Assembly: GCF_025979705.1 (NCBI RefSeq)
Contig: NZ_CP110136.1
Location: forward strand, 3,224,001-3,288,000
Direction of reading: 5' to 3'
Length of the DNA stretch: 64,000 nt
Origin: Hymenobacter sp. YIM 151858-1
GTDB taxonomy: Bacteria > Bacteroidota > Bacteroidia > Cytophagales > Hymenobacteraceae
Shown: piece after piece, positions 33,882-42,945 of the stretch
Position numbering within the stretch: position 1 is the stretch's first letter
How the letters are laid out: the number at the start of each line of letters is the position of its first letter
Position numbers and translations under genes: made by a program
Notes under the pieces: generated by a model
The model's database searches: none
Told to the model about the DNA's origin: nothing
Seen by the model: the letters and a program-made list of their open reading frames with translations, nothing else

Positions 33882-34337
33882 TTAAGCCTTCCTTACCTGG
33901 CGCTTCCACACATCGGTACGGCCGAAGAGCGACACGCCGATGTAGCCGCGCACCTCCAGCGTGTTTTCATCCACGAGCTTCATCTCGCAGGAGTAGTCGT
34001 TGCCGGTTTTGGGGTCGTAGATCTGGCCCGATTCCCACTGGCCGTCGCCCACGTACACGAAGTTGCGCAGGTTTTCGAGGCCCTTGAGCGGGCGGCTGCG
34101 CAGCTTTTCGTCGGGGTTGTTGATGTCGGTGCGGGGCGTGCCGTCGGGGTTGTTGGGCACCTTCAGCCACACCACGCGGCCGTAGTACTTGTCGCCTTTT
34201 TTGTAGATCTGGACCATGCCGGTGCCTTCGCCGTTTTTCCAGACGCCCAGCACGGCATCGGGGTTCTTGGCACAGGCCAGGCCAATCACGGCCAGCAGCA
34301 ATAAGCTCGTCAGTAGCGTTTTCTTCAACCAGTTCAT
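33882..34337 (-). CDS. DUF2147 family secreted protein
   Basis: A 151-residue exported protein. A signal peptide (MNWLKKTLLTSLLLLAVIGLACA) leads to one DUF2147 domain: VLGVWKNGEGTGMVQIYKKGDKYYGRVVW near the start, PLKGLENLRNFVY, WESGQIYDPKTGNDYSCEM and LEVRGYIGVSLFGRTDVWKR at the end. The family forms a small lipocalin-like barrel; its ligand is not established. The Cys in the signal region lacks a good lipobox, so it is likely a periplasmic protein. First gene of a two-gene operon with the DUF6268-type barrel. Confidence 0.88.
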   Translation of the reverse strand: MNWLKKTLLTSLLLLAVIGLACAKNPDAVLGVWKNGEGTGMVQIYKKGDKYYGRVVWLKVPNNPDGTPRTDINNPDEKLRSRPLKGLENLRNFVYVGDGQWESGQIYDPKTGNDYSCEMKLVDENTLEVRGYIGVSLFGRTDVWKRQVRKA

Positions 34338-34550
34338 AGGAAAGGAGTTTTGTTAAGCCAAAATAAAGCAACGCACTCATGTTTTAAAGTAATACTATCA
34401 TAATTTTGTTTTCGCGATACTCGCGCTGCTGTTGAGTGCCCACGTTGCCGGATTACGCCGGGGCCCGAAGCTACCGCGCCACTTTGCCCGGGGCCGCCAA
34501 AAACCGGCAGAGCAAGCGGCCATGCGCCACCGCGGGCCGTAGTATACCCC

Positions 34551-35486
34551 ATGAGCGCTGCTACCCTTCCGTACCTCTCGGTGCCGGCCGAGCGCATTGG
34601 CATACATGCCCCGGCCGGCTCGTTGCCGGCCGAAACGCGCCTGGGCACCGTGCATCTGCAAGTAGCCGACCTAGGCCGCTCGCTCGGCTTCTACCAGGAG
34701 GTGCTGGGCTTTCGGCTGCTTCGGCAGCAAGCCGCTGCCGGGCCCCACGGCGCCGTAGCCCACCTAGGGCTAGCCACCTCCGACGAGGCGTTGCTGCTGC
34801 TGCACGAAAAACCCGGCGTGCGGCCCGTGCCGCGGCGGGGGCTGCTGGGCATTTACCACTTTGCCGTGCTGCTGCCATCGCGCCCCGACCTAGGGCGTTT
34901 CGTGCGGCACGTGCGGCAGTTGGGCGTACCCCTGGGCTCGTCGGACCACAACTACAGCGAGGCGACGTACCTCGTCGACCCCGACGGCATTACCGTGGAG
35001 GTGTACCGCGACCGGCCCCGCCAGGAATGGCAGGTAACGGCCCAAGGCGAAATTCAATCGGCCCTCGACCCCATGGACACGCACGGCGTGCTGGCTGCTG
35101 CGGGCGCCGAGCCCTGGGCAGGCCTGCCAGCCGGCACCACCCTTGGCCACATGCACCTGTACGTGGGCGACCTAGGGCAAGCCGCCGCCTTTTACCACGC
35201 CGCCCTCGGCCTCGATAAAGTAACCTGAAGCCTGACCGGGGCGCTATTTGTATCGGCGGGCGGCTACCACCACCACTTGGGCCTGAACGTGTGGGCCGCC
35301 GGCGCACCCGCCGCCACCGCCGATGATGCCCGGCTGCTGCGCTGGGAGCTGGTGCTGCCCACCCAGGCCAGCGCCGAGGCGGCTGCCCAGCGGCTCCGGC
35401 AGGCCGGCTACGCCGTGGAGGCCACGGCCCAAGGCTACCTTACCCGCGACCCGTGGGGCTCGGCGTTGCTGCTGCGCGTGGCGTAA
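34551..35486 (+). pseudogene. VOC family (catechol 2,3-dioxygenase-like) gene interrupted by an in-frame stop
   Basis: The frame encodes two vicinal-oxygen-chelate modules. The first (residues ~30-155) has GTVHLQVADLGRSLGFYQEVLGF and IYHFAVLLPSR. The second begins TTLGHMHLYVGDLGQAAAFYHAALGLD. Codon 226 (35226-35228) is TGA, and the same frame continues to 35486 with normal family sequence (GALFVSAGGYHHHLGLNVW, LTRDPWG). A single TGG-to-TGA change would explain it. The truncated 225-residue product lacks much of the second module including metal-ligand strands, so it is probably inactive. Four CCTAGG words lie within the gene, a local high. Confidence 0.8.
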
Positions 35487-35546
35487 GGCTACCAGCCGCC
35501 GCGGCGGAGTGCTTACCTTCCGGCCGAACATCAGCAGCGATAAGCC

Positions 35547-36134
35547 ATGGCTTCGGAACGACGAAAAGCAGCTCGGCTGGCGGCCTGGTACAACGCCGTG
35601 CCGAACGTGCTGTGGTCGGTGCTGGGCTTTGCGCCGGTGGTGGCCTTCGGCTACGGCTACATGGAGCGGGCGTGGCTGTACGGGCTGCTAGCGCCGAGCT
35701 TGTTGGCCTACCTGCTGCCTACTGCGTGGCTGCGGCGTTTGCAGCTAAGCCAGTCGGCGGGAGTGTACCGGCAGCTGCGCGTGCACCGGATTAACCGCAT
35801 CACCCAAAACGGCGCACTGGTGAATGCGCGGCTGCGGCAACGGTTTCCGGGGTTTCGGCAGGTGCAGGGGCGGGCATCGGCCGAGCGGCACGTGCGGGCC
35901 TCGTACCACCTCGAGCGTTTTCATCTGGTGCTGCTGCTGTTCTTTTTGGGCTGCACCCTGTACGCCGCCGCCCACGGCCGGTGGGGCTGGGCCTTGCTGA
36001 TGCTGCTGGCCAACATCGGCTACAACCTGTACCCCATATGGCTGCAGCAGTACCTGCGGTTGCGCCTTGCGGCAGCGGCCGGCCAGCACGAGCCAGGAGC
36101 CGGCCCCGCCGAAAGCCACAAAGCGGTACTTTAG
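35547..36134 (+). CDS. Integral membrane protein, possibly CrtO-type acyltransferase-like
   Basis: A 195-residue protein with about four hydrophobic segments (near 20-35, 40-58, 125-140, 145-162) and basic ends. A conserved-looking C-terminal motif NIGYNLYPIWLQQYLRLRL follows the last segment. A similar N-x-YP-x-x-x-Q-x-Y-x-R-x-R ending occurs in the glycosyl-4,4'-diaponeurosporenoate acyltransferase (CrtO) family; the match is partial, so I keep the name open. It starts about 60 bases after the broken VOC gene and ends 29 bases before the DUF5694 gene. Confidence 0.6.
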   Translation: MASERRKAARLAAWYNAVPNVLWSVLGFAPVVAFGYGYMERAWLYGLLAPSLLAYLLPTAWLRRLQLSQSAGVYRQLRVHRINRITQNGALVNARLRQRFPGFRQVQGRASAERHVRASYHLERFHLVLLLFFLGCTLYAAAHGRWGWALLMLLANIGYNLYPIWLQQYLRLRLAAAAGQHEPGAGPAESHKAVL

Positions 36135-36162
36135 CCGGCATCTGTTGACGCTAAGTATCCGC

Positions 36163-37053
36163 ATGAATCGATTGTTACTACCGGGTTTGCTGGCCCTGAG
36201 CAGCTTTTTTGGTTGCGTCACCTCGCCAAAATCTACTAGCGCCGCAGCCGCCAGCGCCACCCCGCGCACGGCCATATGGGTGCTTGGCTGCGACCACCTG
36301 GCCCAGCTTTACAAGCCCGATAAGCCCCACACCGACGTGCTTACCCCGCAGCGGCAGGCCGAGCTCACCGCCCTCAACCGCCAGATCGAGCGTTTTCGGC
36401 CCGATGCCATTATGGTGGAGCGGCTCCCCGAGCAGCAAGGCCGCATCGATAGCCTCTACAACCTGTACCGGCAGGGCAAGCTCGAGCTGGCCACGCTGCC
36501 CGATGGCCGCTCGGAGGTATACCAGTTGGGGTTTGTGCTGGGCAAGCGCCTAGGTATCGGACGTATTTACTGTGTGAATGCCCCCGGCGGCACCTCGCAG
36601 AGCATTTTGCACGAGGGCACCAACATCGAGCTTTACCAACAAGCCACTGCCCAACTGCGCGAGAAAACCAAAACCATAGGCCAGCAAATGCAAAGCGGCT
36701 CGATGACGATGGGGCAGTACCTGGCTTTCCTGAACAGCCCGGCCCTGGTGCAGGAGTTGCACACGCTGGTGTACCGCACCCCGGCGCGGGTTACCAACGG
36801 CACCCTCCGGCCCGATGCCATGGTAGATGCCGCGTTCATCAGCCCGCGCCACGTGGGCGCCGAGTTTATTTCGGTGTTCTACAACCGCGACCTGAAGATT
36901 TATTCCAACATAGCCACCACCCAGCTAGCCACCGGCAGCAAGCGCATTCTTACCATTTTCGGGGCGCGCCACACGGGCTCGTTGCAAGGCATTTTCGGCA
37001 CCGACCCGGCTTTTCAGCTGGTGCAGGCTTCAGAGTATTTTAAGCAGAAGTAG
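36163..37053 (+). CDS. DUF5694 family lipoprotein
   Basis: A 296-residue lipoprotein: signal with lipobox-like LSSFFGC (Cys at about 18), then a Ser/Ala linker and a domain with WVLGCDHLAQLY, DVLTPQRQAELTALNRQIERFRPDAIMVE and a C-terminal RILTIFGARHTGSLQGIF. The order HxxQ-like start, acidic E after the second strand, and GARH near the end matches DUF5694, thought to be related to the TraB/TIKI/EreA superfamily of metal-dependent hydrolases. Activity here is unknown. Start at the ATG at 36163, which gives the signal peptide. A strong two-way terminator follows. Confidence 0.75.
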   Translation: MNRLLLPGLLALSSFFGCVTSPKSTSAAAASATPRTAIWVLGCDHLAQLYKPDKPHTDVLTPQRQAELTALNRQIERFRPDAIMVERLPEQQGRIDSLYNLYRQGKLELATLPDGRSEVYQLGFVLGKRLGIGRIYCVNAPGGTSQSILHEGTNIELYQQATAQLREKTKTIGQQMQSGSMTMGQYLAFLNSPALVQELHTLVYRTPARVTNGTLRPDAMVDAAFISPRHVGAEFISVFYNRDLKIYSNIATTQLATGSKRILTIFGARHTGSLQGIFGTDPAFQLVQASEYFKQK

Positions 37054-37092
37054 GCCCAACTGCCGCTTGGCGGCGGCTTGCTACCGCAACAC

Positions 37093-37147
37093 AACCAACC
37101 AGCCCACCCGCTGCCCATGATTAGGGCGGCAGGTGGGCTGGTTGGTT
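37093..37147. terminator. Two-way terminator between DUF5694 and ScyD/ScyE-like genes
   Basis: A 16-bp perfect stem (37093-37108 with 37132-37147) with a partly paired internal loop separates the convergent genes. Confidence 0.8.
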
Positions 37148-37164
37148 AGGCAAGTACCCAGGGG

Positions 37165-38187
37165 CTAGTACTTCAGCTTACGAATGGTGCCCGCGCCGGT
37201 GCTGAGCACATAGTAGGTTTGGGGGTTGATGCGCTCGATATCGGTAAGCCGATCCTGCCCGCTCAGCACGGTAGTGCCCGCATCGGTGGCTACGCGGCCC
37301 GAGTTGGGCAGCCAGCCCACAAACGTGGGCGGCGTAAAGGCAAACTGGCCGTACTCGGTAACCAGCAACCCGCCGCGCCCGGCCAGCGTGAGGCTGGTAA
37401 GGGCCGTGAAGCCCGTGCGGTACACGCTTACCGCGCCGCTGGTGCTAATCTGGTAGATGCGGGCGGCACCCGCGCTGAAGGGGAAACCGGTGAGCGTAGT
37501 TACCAGAAACTTGCTGCCATCGAAGATGATGCCCGTGGGCACGGCCTGCACCCGCGGGTTGATGTTGGGTATGCGGGCAAATACGCTGAGCGCCCGCGCG
37601 GTAAAGTTTACCTTGATGATGGCGTTGGCGCCGGCATCGGCAATGTAGAGGTTGCCATCGGGGCCGAAGGTGAGGTCGTAGAGGTTGGAGTCGAGGGGGT
37701 CGGAGAGGTTCTGCGACAACACGAAGGGCTTGATGTCGATGTACGGCACCGAGCTGGCGGGCTGCGGTGCGTCGCCCTTCTTGTAGTTGTATACATCGGC
37801 GGCGTACAAGCGGCCGTTCAGGCCATCAAGAATGTAAAGCACGCCGTCGCGGTAGAGCAGGTGGCCCAGGCCGCCGATTTCGCCGTTGAGCAGCACCTGC
37901 GAGCCAAACCCCGAAAACACCGTTTGCACCTCGCCGTTGGGCCGCACCACCACCACCGAGCCGTCGTTTTGGCCGGTGCCGCTTTGCGTTACCCACACCA
38001 AGCCTTTCTGATCGACGCTCATGCCAATGGGTTTCACCAGCTGATCGGTGAGAATAGCCGCTTGGTCGGGCAGCACTTTGGCATCCGACTGGCTGGGCGC
38101 CACCTGGTCGAGCGCGTGCTTATCGGCGCAGCTCGTACCGAGCATCAACATCGACACAAAAGCAAGGGAAATGCGGGCGTACTTCAT
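37165..38187 (-). CDS. ScyD/ScyE family beta-propeller protein
   Basis: A 340-residue exported protein starting MKYARISLAFVSMLMLGTSC; the Cys after GTS may be lipidated, though the lipobox is weak. The body shows repeated propeller strands (PIGMSVDQKGLVWVTQSG, NLYDLTFGPDGNLYIADAGANAIIKV, LTSLTLAGRGGLLVTEYG, RINPQTYYVLSTGAGTIRKL). These match the ScyD/ScyE family, named after cyanobacterial scytonemin-cluster proteins but widespread. No scytonemin genes are near, so only family membership is claimed. It is divergent from the TPM-domain gene. Confidence 0.82.
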   Translation of the reverse strand: MKYARISLAFVSMLMLGTSCADKHALDQVAPSQSDAKVLPDQAAILTDQLVKPIGMSVDQKGLVWVTQSGTGQNDGSVVVVRPNGEVQTVFSGFGSQVLLNGEIGGLGHLLYRDGVLYILDGLNGRLYAADVYNYKKGDAPQPASSVPYIDIKPFVLSQNLSDPLDSNLYDLTFGPDGNLYIADAGANAIIKVNFTARALSVFARIPNINPRVQAVPTGIIFDGSKFLVTTLTGFPFSAGAARIYQISTSGAVSVYRTGFTALTSLTLAGRGGLLVTEYGQFAFTPPTFVGWLPNSGRVATDAGTTVLSGQDRLTDIERINPQTYYVLSTGAGTIRKLKY

Positions 38188-38539
38188 GGCAACAGGATTG
38201 GAGGTGAGAAAGAAAATAGAACTTACACAAGCACAATCATCTGTTAATCAGCTGATTGACGTTGAATATAAGCAAATCACTTCCCGCTGCATATACTTTT
38301 TCTTATTTATGATTGTCGGAAGCAAAGACACATGCCCGAGCTGCTGCCAAGGCTCGGCAAGGGGTAGCAAACCACAATGGCTCAGCAAAAGCTGCTTCGG
38401 GCTTTTTGCGGCCGCTGCGCCAACTGCCCTAGGTTGCGGCCAGCCACACCAACCCAGGCAATGCAGCCCCACCGGCCCCGCAGGCGTACAACACAGGCAG
38501 CCCGGACGTGCTCCGCGGCCCTAACCCCCTGATGCTCCG
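38188..38539. other. Divergent intergenic region
   Basis: A 352-base gap between the ScyD/ScyE-like gene and the TPM-domain gene. It is AT-rich near 38200-38320, where the minus-strand promoter should lie. It carries one CCCTAGGT word near 38430. No gene or clear hairpin is seen. Confidence 0.4.
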
Positions 38540-39874
38540 ATGTACCGCCTTCTGCTTATTTGTTTGCTTGTGGTAGCTGGCTGGAGCCGGCCCCTACTCG
38601 CTGCCGCGGCCGATGAGCTGCCGCCTCGGCCCAACCCGTTTAAATTCGTAACCGACCAGGCGCAGCTGCTCAGCCCAGCCGATGCCAACACCCTGGAGCG
38701 CGGCCTGCACCGCTACGCCGACAACACGGGCACCCAAATAGTGGTGGTAACCGTGCCCACTTTGGGCGGCCGCCCCGTAGCCGACTACGCCCGCGACCTA
38801 GGCGAGGCCTGGGGCATCGGCCAACGCACCCAAAACAACGGCGTGGTGGTGCTGCTGGCCGGCCAGGAGCGACAAGTGAGCATACAAGCCGGCAGCGGCC
38901 TGCGCCAGCAGATTACCCCCGAGCTGACGCAGCGCATCATCGGCCAGCAAATGACGCCCGAGTTTAAGCAGGGCCGCTACTTTGCCGGGCTGCGCGCCGG
39001 GCTCAACCAGCTGATGCTAGCGGCCAACCCCGAGTCGGCGCCGCGGCGCGAGCAGCCCGATGCCGCGGCCGCACCGGGCAGCACCGCCCCGCTCAGCAGC
39101 AACCCGGGCCTGGGTGCCGATGCCGGCGCGGGCAGCGGCAGCCTGCAAACGCCCGCGCCCAGCTACGGCGACGAACCGTTTTCGCCGGGTAGCCAACCCG
39201 CTGCCGCGCCGGCCAGCCCAGGCCTGGGCATTGGCAGCATGCTGCTCGGGGCCTTGGTGCTGGGTGGGGGCGTGTGGCTGCTGCTGCGCCTGTTTCGGCG
39301 CAAGCAAGCGCCGCCTGCTGCCCAAGGCCCAGTGCCCGATTTTTACCCCAACCGCCCGGCCGGCCCCAGCGGTGGCTACGGCACCGGCGGAGGCTATGGC
39401 GCAACCGGTGGCTACAACCAGGCCGGCAACTACGGCCGCGCCCCCATGCAGCAACCCGCCCCCGATTTTTACCCCAACCGCGGCAGCGGAGGCCTGAGTA
39501 GCGGCATGGGCGGCGCCCTGCTCACGGGCGCGGCGGCCGCCGCCGGCGCTTACCTGGGCAACCGCATAGCCTCGGCCCACGACCACCCCGACCATCCGGC
39601 CGCCAACGACCTGGGCACCGGCGGCACCCCGCCCCTGCCCACCGCGCCCGCGGCCGGCGCCGCAGGCGGCTTTGCGGCCCTGGATGGCGCTGGTGGCCCC
39701 AACGACCTAGGCCCCGATGCGCCAGCCCCCGACTACTTCAGCAACGAAGCCCTGCAGGACAACTCGGCCGACTACTTCGCCAACGACGATGCCTCGACCT
39801 ACGACGACCTTTCGTCGGACGATACCGGCGGGGGCGGCTTCGACGATACCAACGACAACAGCGGCTCGTGGTAA
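38540..39874 (+). CDS. TPM-domain (YgcG-like) membrane protein with Gly-rich tail
   Basis: A 444-residue protein. Signal peptide ~1-24, then a TPM (DUF477) domain at about 35-150 (FKFVTDQAQLLSPADANTLERGL, GTQIVVVTVPTLGGRPVADYARDLGEAWGIGQRTQNNGVVVLLAG, RQVSIQAGSGL). A Pro/Ala-rich linker leads to one transmembrane segment near 232-255 and a long Gly/Tyr/Asn-rich region with two copies of PDFYPNR, ending FDDTNDNSGSW. The Ser-Gly-Ser-Trp-like tail is typical of YgcG proteins. TPM domains have been linked to photosystem repair phosphatases and membrane-protein handling; the role here is unknown. Confidence 0.82.
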   Translation: MYRLLLICLLVVAGWSRPLLAAAADELPPRPNPFKFVTDQAQLLSPADANTLERGLHRYADNTGTQIVVVTVPTLGGRPVADYARDLGEAWGIGQRTQNNGVVVLLAGQERQVSIQAGSGLRQQITPELTQRIIGQQMTPEFKQGRYFAGLRAGLNQLMLAANPESAPRREQPDAAAAPGSTAPLSSNPGLGADAGAGSGSLQTPAPSYGDEPFSPGSQPAAAPASPGLGIGSMLLGALVLGGGVWLLLRLFRRKQAPPAAQGPVPDFYPNRPAGPSGGYGTGGGYGATGGYNQAGNYGRAPMQQPAPDFYPNRGSGGLSSGMGGALLTGAAAAAGAYLGNRIASAHDHPDHPAANDLGTGGTPPLPTAPAAGAAGGFAALDGAGGPNDLGPDAPAPDYFSNEALQDNSADYFANDDASTYDDLSSDDTGGGGFDDTNDNSGSW

Positions 39875-40150
39875 GCCCCGCTGGCCACGGCCTGCATGCC
39901 CACGGCCCGGCTGCGCAGCGCAGCCGGGCCGTGGTGCTTGTAATGCGCTGCATTGGGGGGCTGCGGCTACCACATGAATTGGTGAGCCAAGGCCTAAAAC
40001 CACGCTAAAAACCTGATTTTCATTGGGCATCACATCATTGTGTGAAACGAAGCAGGCAACCGTTGGGGGTAATTTAGCACCTACTAAACCGAACGCCAGG
40101 CAGGTGCCCGGCACCGGTAACAAGCCAACCCACTCCCAACCCTACCAACT

Positions 40151-40537
40151 ATGAAAACGCTTCTGCAAACCGCCCCCCGAGTACTGATGATGGCCGCCTT
40201 CGCCGGCCTGGGTTTTGTTCAGCCCAGCATGGCGCAGTCGCCCAGCGGGCAGCCGGTGTACGTGGATAAGGTGGCCGATTTCACCTACCTGGTGCGCGTA
40301 AGCAACCCCGCCCAACGCGCGGCCAAGGTGCAACTGGTGCGCCTGCGCGACGGCAACGTGCTCTACCAGGGCAGCAGCTCGCGCCCCTCGTTTGGCGAGA
40401 AGATAAACGTGGGCAGCCTGCCCGATGGCCACTACGCCTTTGTGGTGCGCATCGGCAACGAAACCCACCGCTACGCGCTGGATTTGCAAACCACCCGCAC
40501 GGTAGCCCTGGGCACCAGCGCCACCGCCATGCGCTAG
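40151..40537 (+). CDS. Small secreted single-domain protein, paralogue 1 of 3
   Basis: A 128-residue protein with a signal peptide (GLGFVQPSMAQ). One beta-sandwich of about 85 residues follows: PVYVDKVADFTYLVRVSNPAQRAAKVQLVRLRDGNVLYQ and LPDGHYAFVVRIGNETHRYALDL. The layout (strand, G-x-x-L turn, LP-x-G-x-Y) resembles the fold of T9SS C-terminal domains and DUF3244 proteins, but here it is the whole mature protein. Two paralogues lie at 42106-42603 and 42946-43458. No catalytic motif is seen. A perfect terminator follows. The 276-base gap upstream has no gene. Confidence 0.7.
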   Translation: MKTLLQTAPRVLMMAAFAGLGFVQPSMAQSPSGQPVYVDKVADFTYLVRVSNPAQRAAKVQLVRLRDGNVLYQGSSSRPSFGEKINVGSLPDGHYAFVVRIGNETHRYALDLQTTRTVALGTSATAMR

Positions 40538-40554
40538 GCCGCCGAGCTTAGCCC

Positions 40555-40597
40555 AAACGGCAAGGCCTCCGCACCGATGCGGAGGCCTTGCCGTTTT
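40555..40597. terminator. Two-way terminator
   Basis: A perfect 19-bp stem (40555-40573 with 40578-40596) with a 4-base loop separates convergent genes. Confidence 0.9.
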
Positions 40598-40615
40598 ATA
40601 GCGTGCCCTAGGTGC

Positions 40616-40984
40616 TCAGGCCAGCGGGGCGCGGTTGGGGCCAGCCGGCGTTGGCGGGTTGGCATTGGGGGCGGCAGGCGTGCCGGTAGCGGCGGGCTTG
40701 CGGTTGAGCATCAGCGCCAGCACCATAAAAATAACCGGCAGGCAAAGCAGCACGCCCGGCAGCGAGGCTTCGTCGTGGTTGGAGTACCAGTAGGCGCCGT
40801 AAAGCAAATTGAACAGGTTCAGCCCGTGAATAAGCCGGTAGCGGCCCCGGGGCGGGTCGGCGGCCGCGTTGCGCAGCAACAGCAGCACAAACAGGCATAC
40901 CAGCACGAAGGGCACCGTAACGAGCGTGGAGCGCAACAGCTGCTCAAACGGTATGCGCAGCAAAACGGCGGCGTAGGGTAGCAT
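40616..40984 (-). CDS. Small integral membrane protein of unknown function
   Basis: A 122-residue protein with about three hydrophobic segments (TLVTVPFVLVCLFVLLLL near 20-37, GLNLFNLLYGAYWY near 55-68, GVLLCLPVIFMVLALML near 77-93). The C-terminus is Pro/Ala/Asn-rich and likely flexible. It is not recognised as a known family. The start at 40984 is the first ATG before the hydrophobic region. It converges on the first small secreted paralogue and shares its terminator. Confidence 0.6.
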   Translation of the reverse strand: MLPYAAVLLRIPFEQLLRSTLVTVPFVLVCLFVLLLLRNAAADPPRGRYRLIHGLNLFNLLYGAYWYSNHDEASLPGVLLCLPVIFMVLALMLNRKPAATGTPAAPNANPPTPAGPNRAPLA

Positions 40985-41150
40985 AGCAGGCAGGGGTAGC
41001 GTGGCCGAAACGAGTGTTACCTAATGTAATGCAAAGCAGCTAATTACAACATCGCTGAGCTTAGCCCTAGGCACCCGTTGCCTGCCCGTAACCCGGCACC
41101 CAGGGCGGCAGCGCTTGCTAGCTTGAGGCCGGCAGCCGTTGTTTGTGCCC

Positions 41151-41690
41151 ATGAACATCCGAGCCCTTACCCCGGCCGAAATGCGCCCTAGGTTGGCGGC
41201 CTTGCAAGAGCTGCTGATTGATGCCGTAGCCAGTGGCGCCTCGGTTGGCTACCTGCACCCACTGCCACCCGAACTGGCCGCGCAGTACTGGGCCGGCGTG
41301 CTGGCCTCGGTAGCGGCCGCCGAAACCGTGCTGTTGGTAGCCGAAGCGCCCGATGGCAGCGTGTGCGGCACCGTGCAGCTGGTGCTGGCCACCAAGCCCA
41401 ACGCGCCGCATCGGGCGGAGGTAAGCAAACTGCTGGTGCACTCGGCTTACCGCCGCCAAGGCATCGGCCGCGCCCTGCTGCACGCCCTCGAAACCCACGC
41501 CCGCCGGCACCAGCGCAGCACCCTGGTGCTCGATACCCGCCGCGGCGACGTATCGGAGCAGCTGTACCGGCAAACGGGCTACACCTTGGCCGGCGAAATA
41601 CCCGCCTACGTGCGCAACGAGGCCGGCGAGCTGCAAAGCACCATGGTGTACTACAAGCTGCTTACCGAGGCGGCACCCGGCACCACCTAG
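41151..41690 (+). CDS. GNAT family N-acetyltransferase
   Basis: A 179-residue cytosolic acetyltransferase. The acetyl-CoA-binding motif is clear: VSKLLVHSAYRRQGIGRALLHALETHA (V-x6-R/Q-x-x-G-x-G/A) near residues 95-120. Upstream strand VCGTVQLVLATKPNAPHRAEV and the downstream LVLDTRRGDVSEQLYRQTGYTLAGEIPAY complete the fold. The substrate cannot be inferred. The ATG at 41151 is chosen over a TTG at 41139. It is followed 45 bases later by a small helical protein in the same direction. Confidence 0.88.
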   Translation: MNIRALTPAEMRPRLAALQELLIDAVASGASVGYLHPLPPELAAQYWAGVLASVAAAETVLLVAEAPDGSVCGTVQLVLATKPNAPHRAEVSKLLVHSAYRRQGIGRALLHALETHARRHQRSTLVLDTRRGDVSEQLYRQTGYTLAGEIPAYVRNEAGELQSTMVYYKLLTEAAPGTT

Positions 41691-41735
41691 GAAGTATTTC
41701 TGCTACCTTACCCCCAACCTAAGACCCTCTCCCCC

Positions 41736-42023
41736 ATGAACGACCAGATTCTGGCGCTGGTGCACCAGGCGCACGCCCTCACCGAAAGCACCGCCGTGGC
41801 CGAAACCGATTTGCTGGAGCGCAAAAAGCTGGTGCTGGCCGATTTATCGTTGCACTTGGTGCAGGCTGCCTTGCGCCCCGGGCAGCCCAGCCCTGCCGAG
41901 CTAAAGCGCTACCTGTTCTCGGTGCTCACGGTGGCCGATGTGTTCGTCGACGACCTCGACCTGAAGGCCATGGCCGACACGCTGCTGCCCGCCGCGCCGG
42001 CCACCGAGCCAGCGGCCGTATAA
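41736..42023 (+). CDS. Small helical hypothetical protein
   Basis: A 95-residue protein not recognised as a known family. It appears all-helical with heptad-like leucines (LALVHQAHALTESTAVAETDLLERKKLVLADLSLHLVQAAL) and an Ala/Pro-rich tail. No signal peptide, membrane segment or Cys/His motif. It is probably cotranscribed with the GNAT gene (45-base gap). Confidence 0.6.
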   Translation: MNDQILALVHQAHALTESTAVAETDLLERKKLVLADLSLHLVQAALRPGQPSPAELKRYLFSVLTVADVFVDDLDLKAMADTLLPAAPATEPAAV

Positions 42024-42105
42024 CCGCACCGAGGCCCGCCCCGGCACACGCACGGCCTTGGCCCTGCGTGCCCGAAGCGGGCCCCCGGCTGACACCTAGG
42101 CGTTG

Positions 42106-42603
42106 CTACAGCTGCGCTACCGGGCTGGCAGCGGGCGTAGCGGCCAACGAGGCCGCTGCGGCTTTGCCCAGGCGCACCTTAATGCTGCGCATGGCCACCG
42201 CGCGCTGCTTGCCGGCGGCCTGCAGTTGCAGGGTGTAGCGGTACTGCTGCTCGCCCGCCTTCACCACAATGGCGTAGCGGCCCGCTGGCAGCACGCTAAA
42301 GTTGAAGCGGTGCCCGTAGGCCTGCTCGGAGTAGGTTTCGCTGAAGATCGTTTTGCCGCTGACCAGGCTTACCACCTGCACCTGCCCCAGTTGCTGGGCC
42401 GGGTTGCTGATGCGCACCCGCAGGCTTACCTCATCAACCCGCTCCAGCGAAACGGGCTGCCCCGGCATGGCCTGCACCGGCGAAGCGGCCAGCACGCCAC
42501 CTAGGGCCAGCAGCCCCAGCAGCACCCGCGAAGCGCGGGAGCCAGGTGCAGCAACGGCCGTAAACATTTGCGAACGGAGGGCGGAAGCGAAGAAGGTTTT
42601 CAT
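42106..42603 (-). CDS. Small secreted single-domain protein, paralogue 2 of 3
   Basis: A 165-residue protein. A long N-terminus (about 45 residues) ends in a signal-like LLGLLALGGVLAASPVQA. The same beta-sandwich as its paralogues follows: VSLERVDEVSLRVRISNPAQQLGQVQVVSL, then FSVLPAGRYAIVVKAGEQQYRYTLQLQ, with a basic then Ala-rich tail. It shares with the 42946-43458 gene the strings RVRISNP and LPAGRYAIVVKA, indicating a recent duplication. Function unknown; possibly a periplasmic or surface binding module. Confidence 0.7.
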   Translation of the reverse strand: MKTFFASALRSQMFTAVAAPGSRASRVLLGLLALGGVLAASPVQAMPGQPVSLERVDEVSLRVRISNPAQQLGQVQVVSLVSGKTIFSETYSEQAYGHRFNFSVLPAGRYAIVVKAGEQQYRYTLQLQAAGKQRAVAMRSIKVRLGKAAAASLAATPAASPVAQL

Positions 42604-42945
42604 AAGGGTATTGTGAAAAGATGGGTGAATCGGGTTTGGTCTGGGCGCCCTTAGCGGAGCGCCCCCTCCGGGCCGGTTGCCGGTGCCCACCTAGGCGGTG
42701 TGCAGTTCCGGACAACTGTAGCCTGGGGGCCAGCTTATATTCCCAATACCGATGCCAAATTTATATCGCTCTTATTATCAGTTAATTAACCCAAAGTTAC
42801 GTTTGAACGCAGCGCTAAAATGTGTCCGGATGCGGGCACCGTGTTCAGTTTTGCAGGGCTGCACAAAGCCCCGCTGCCGTTTGCGTTCGGGCACGGGGCC
42901 ACAAGCAAGCGGCAGCGGGGCTGCGTTGGCCGGAACTTAGGTTGG
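42604..42945. other. Intergenic region between paralogues 2 and 3
   Basis: A 342-base gap with an AT-rich patch near 42728-42800, the likely promoter area for paralogue 2, and one ACCTAGGC word near 42690. No supported gene. Confidence 0.4.

Noticed and set aside
35226-35228. TGA in the VOC gene read as selenocysteine
   Set aside because: No selenocysteine insertion hairpin is evident, VOC enzymes do not use selenocysteine and the position is not catalytic; a nonsense mutation is simpler.
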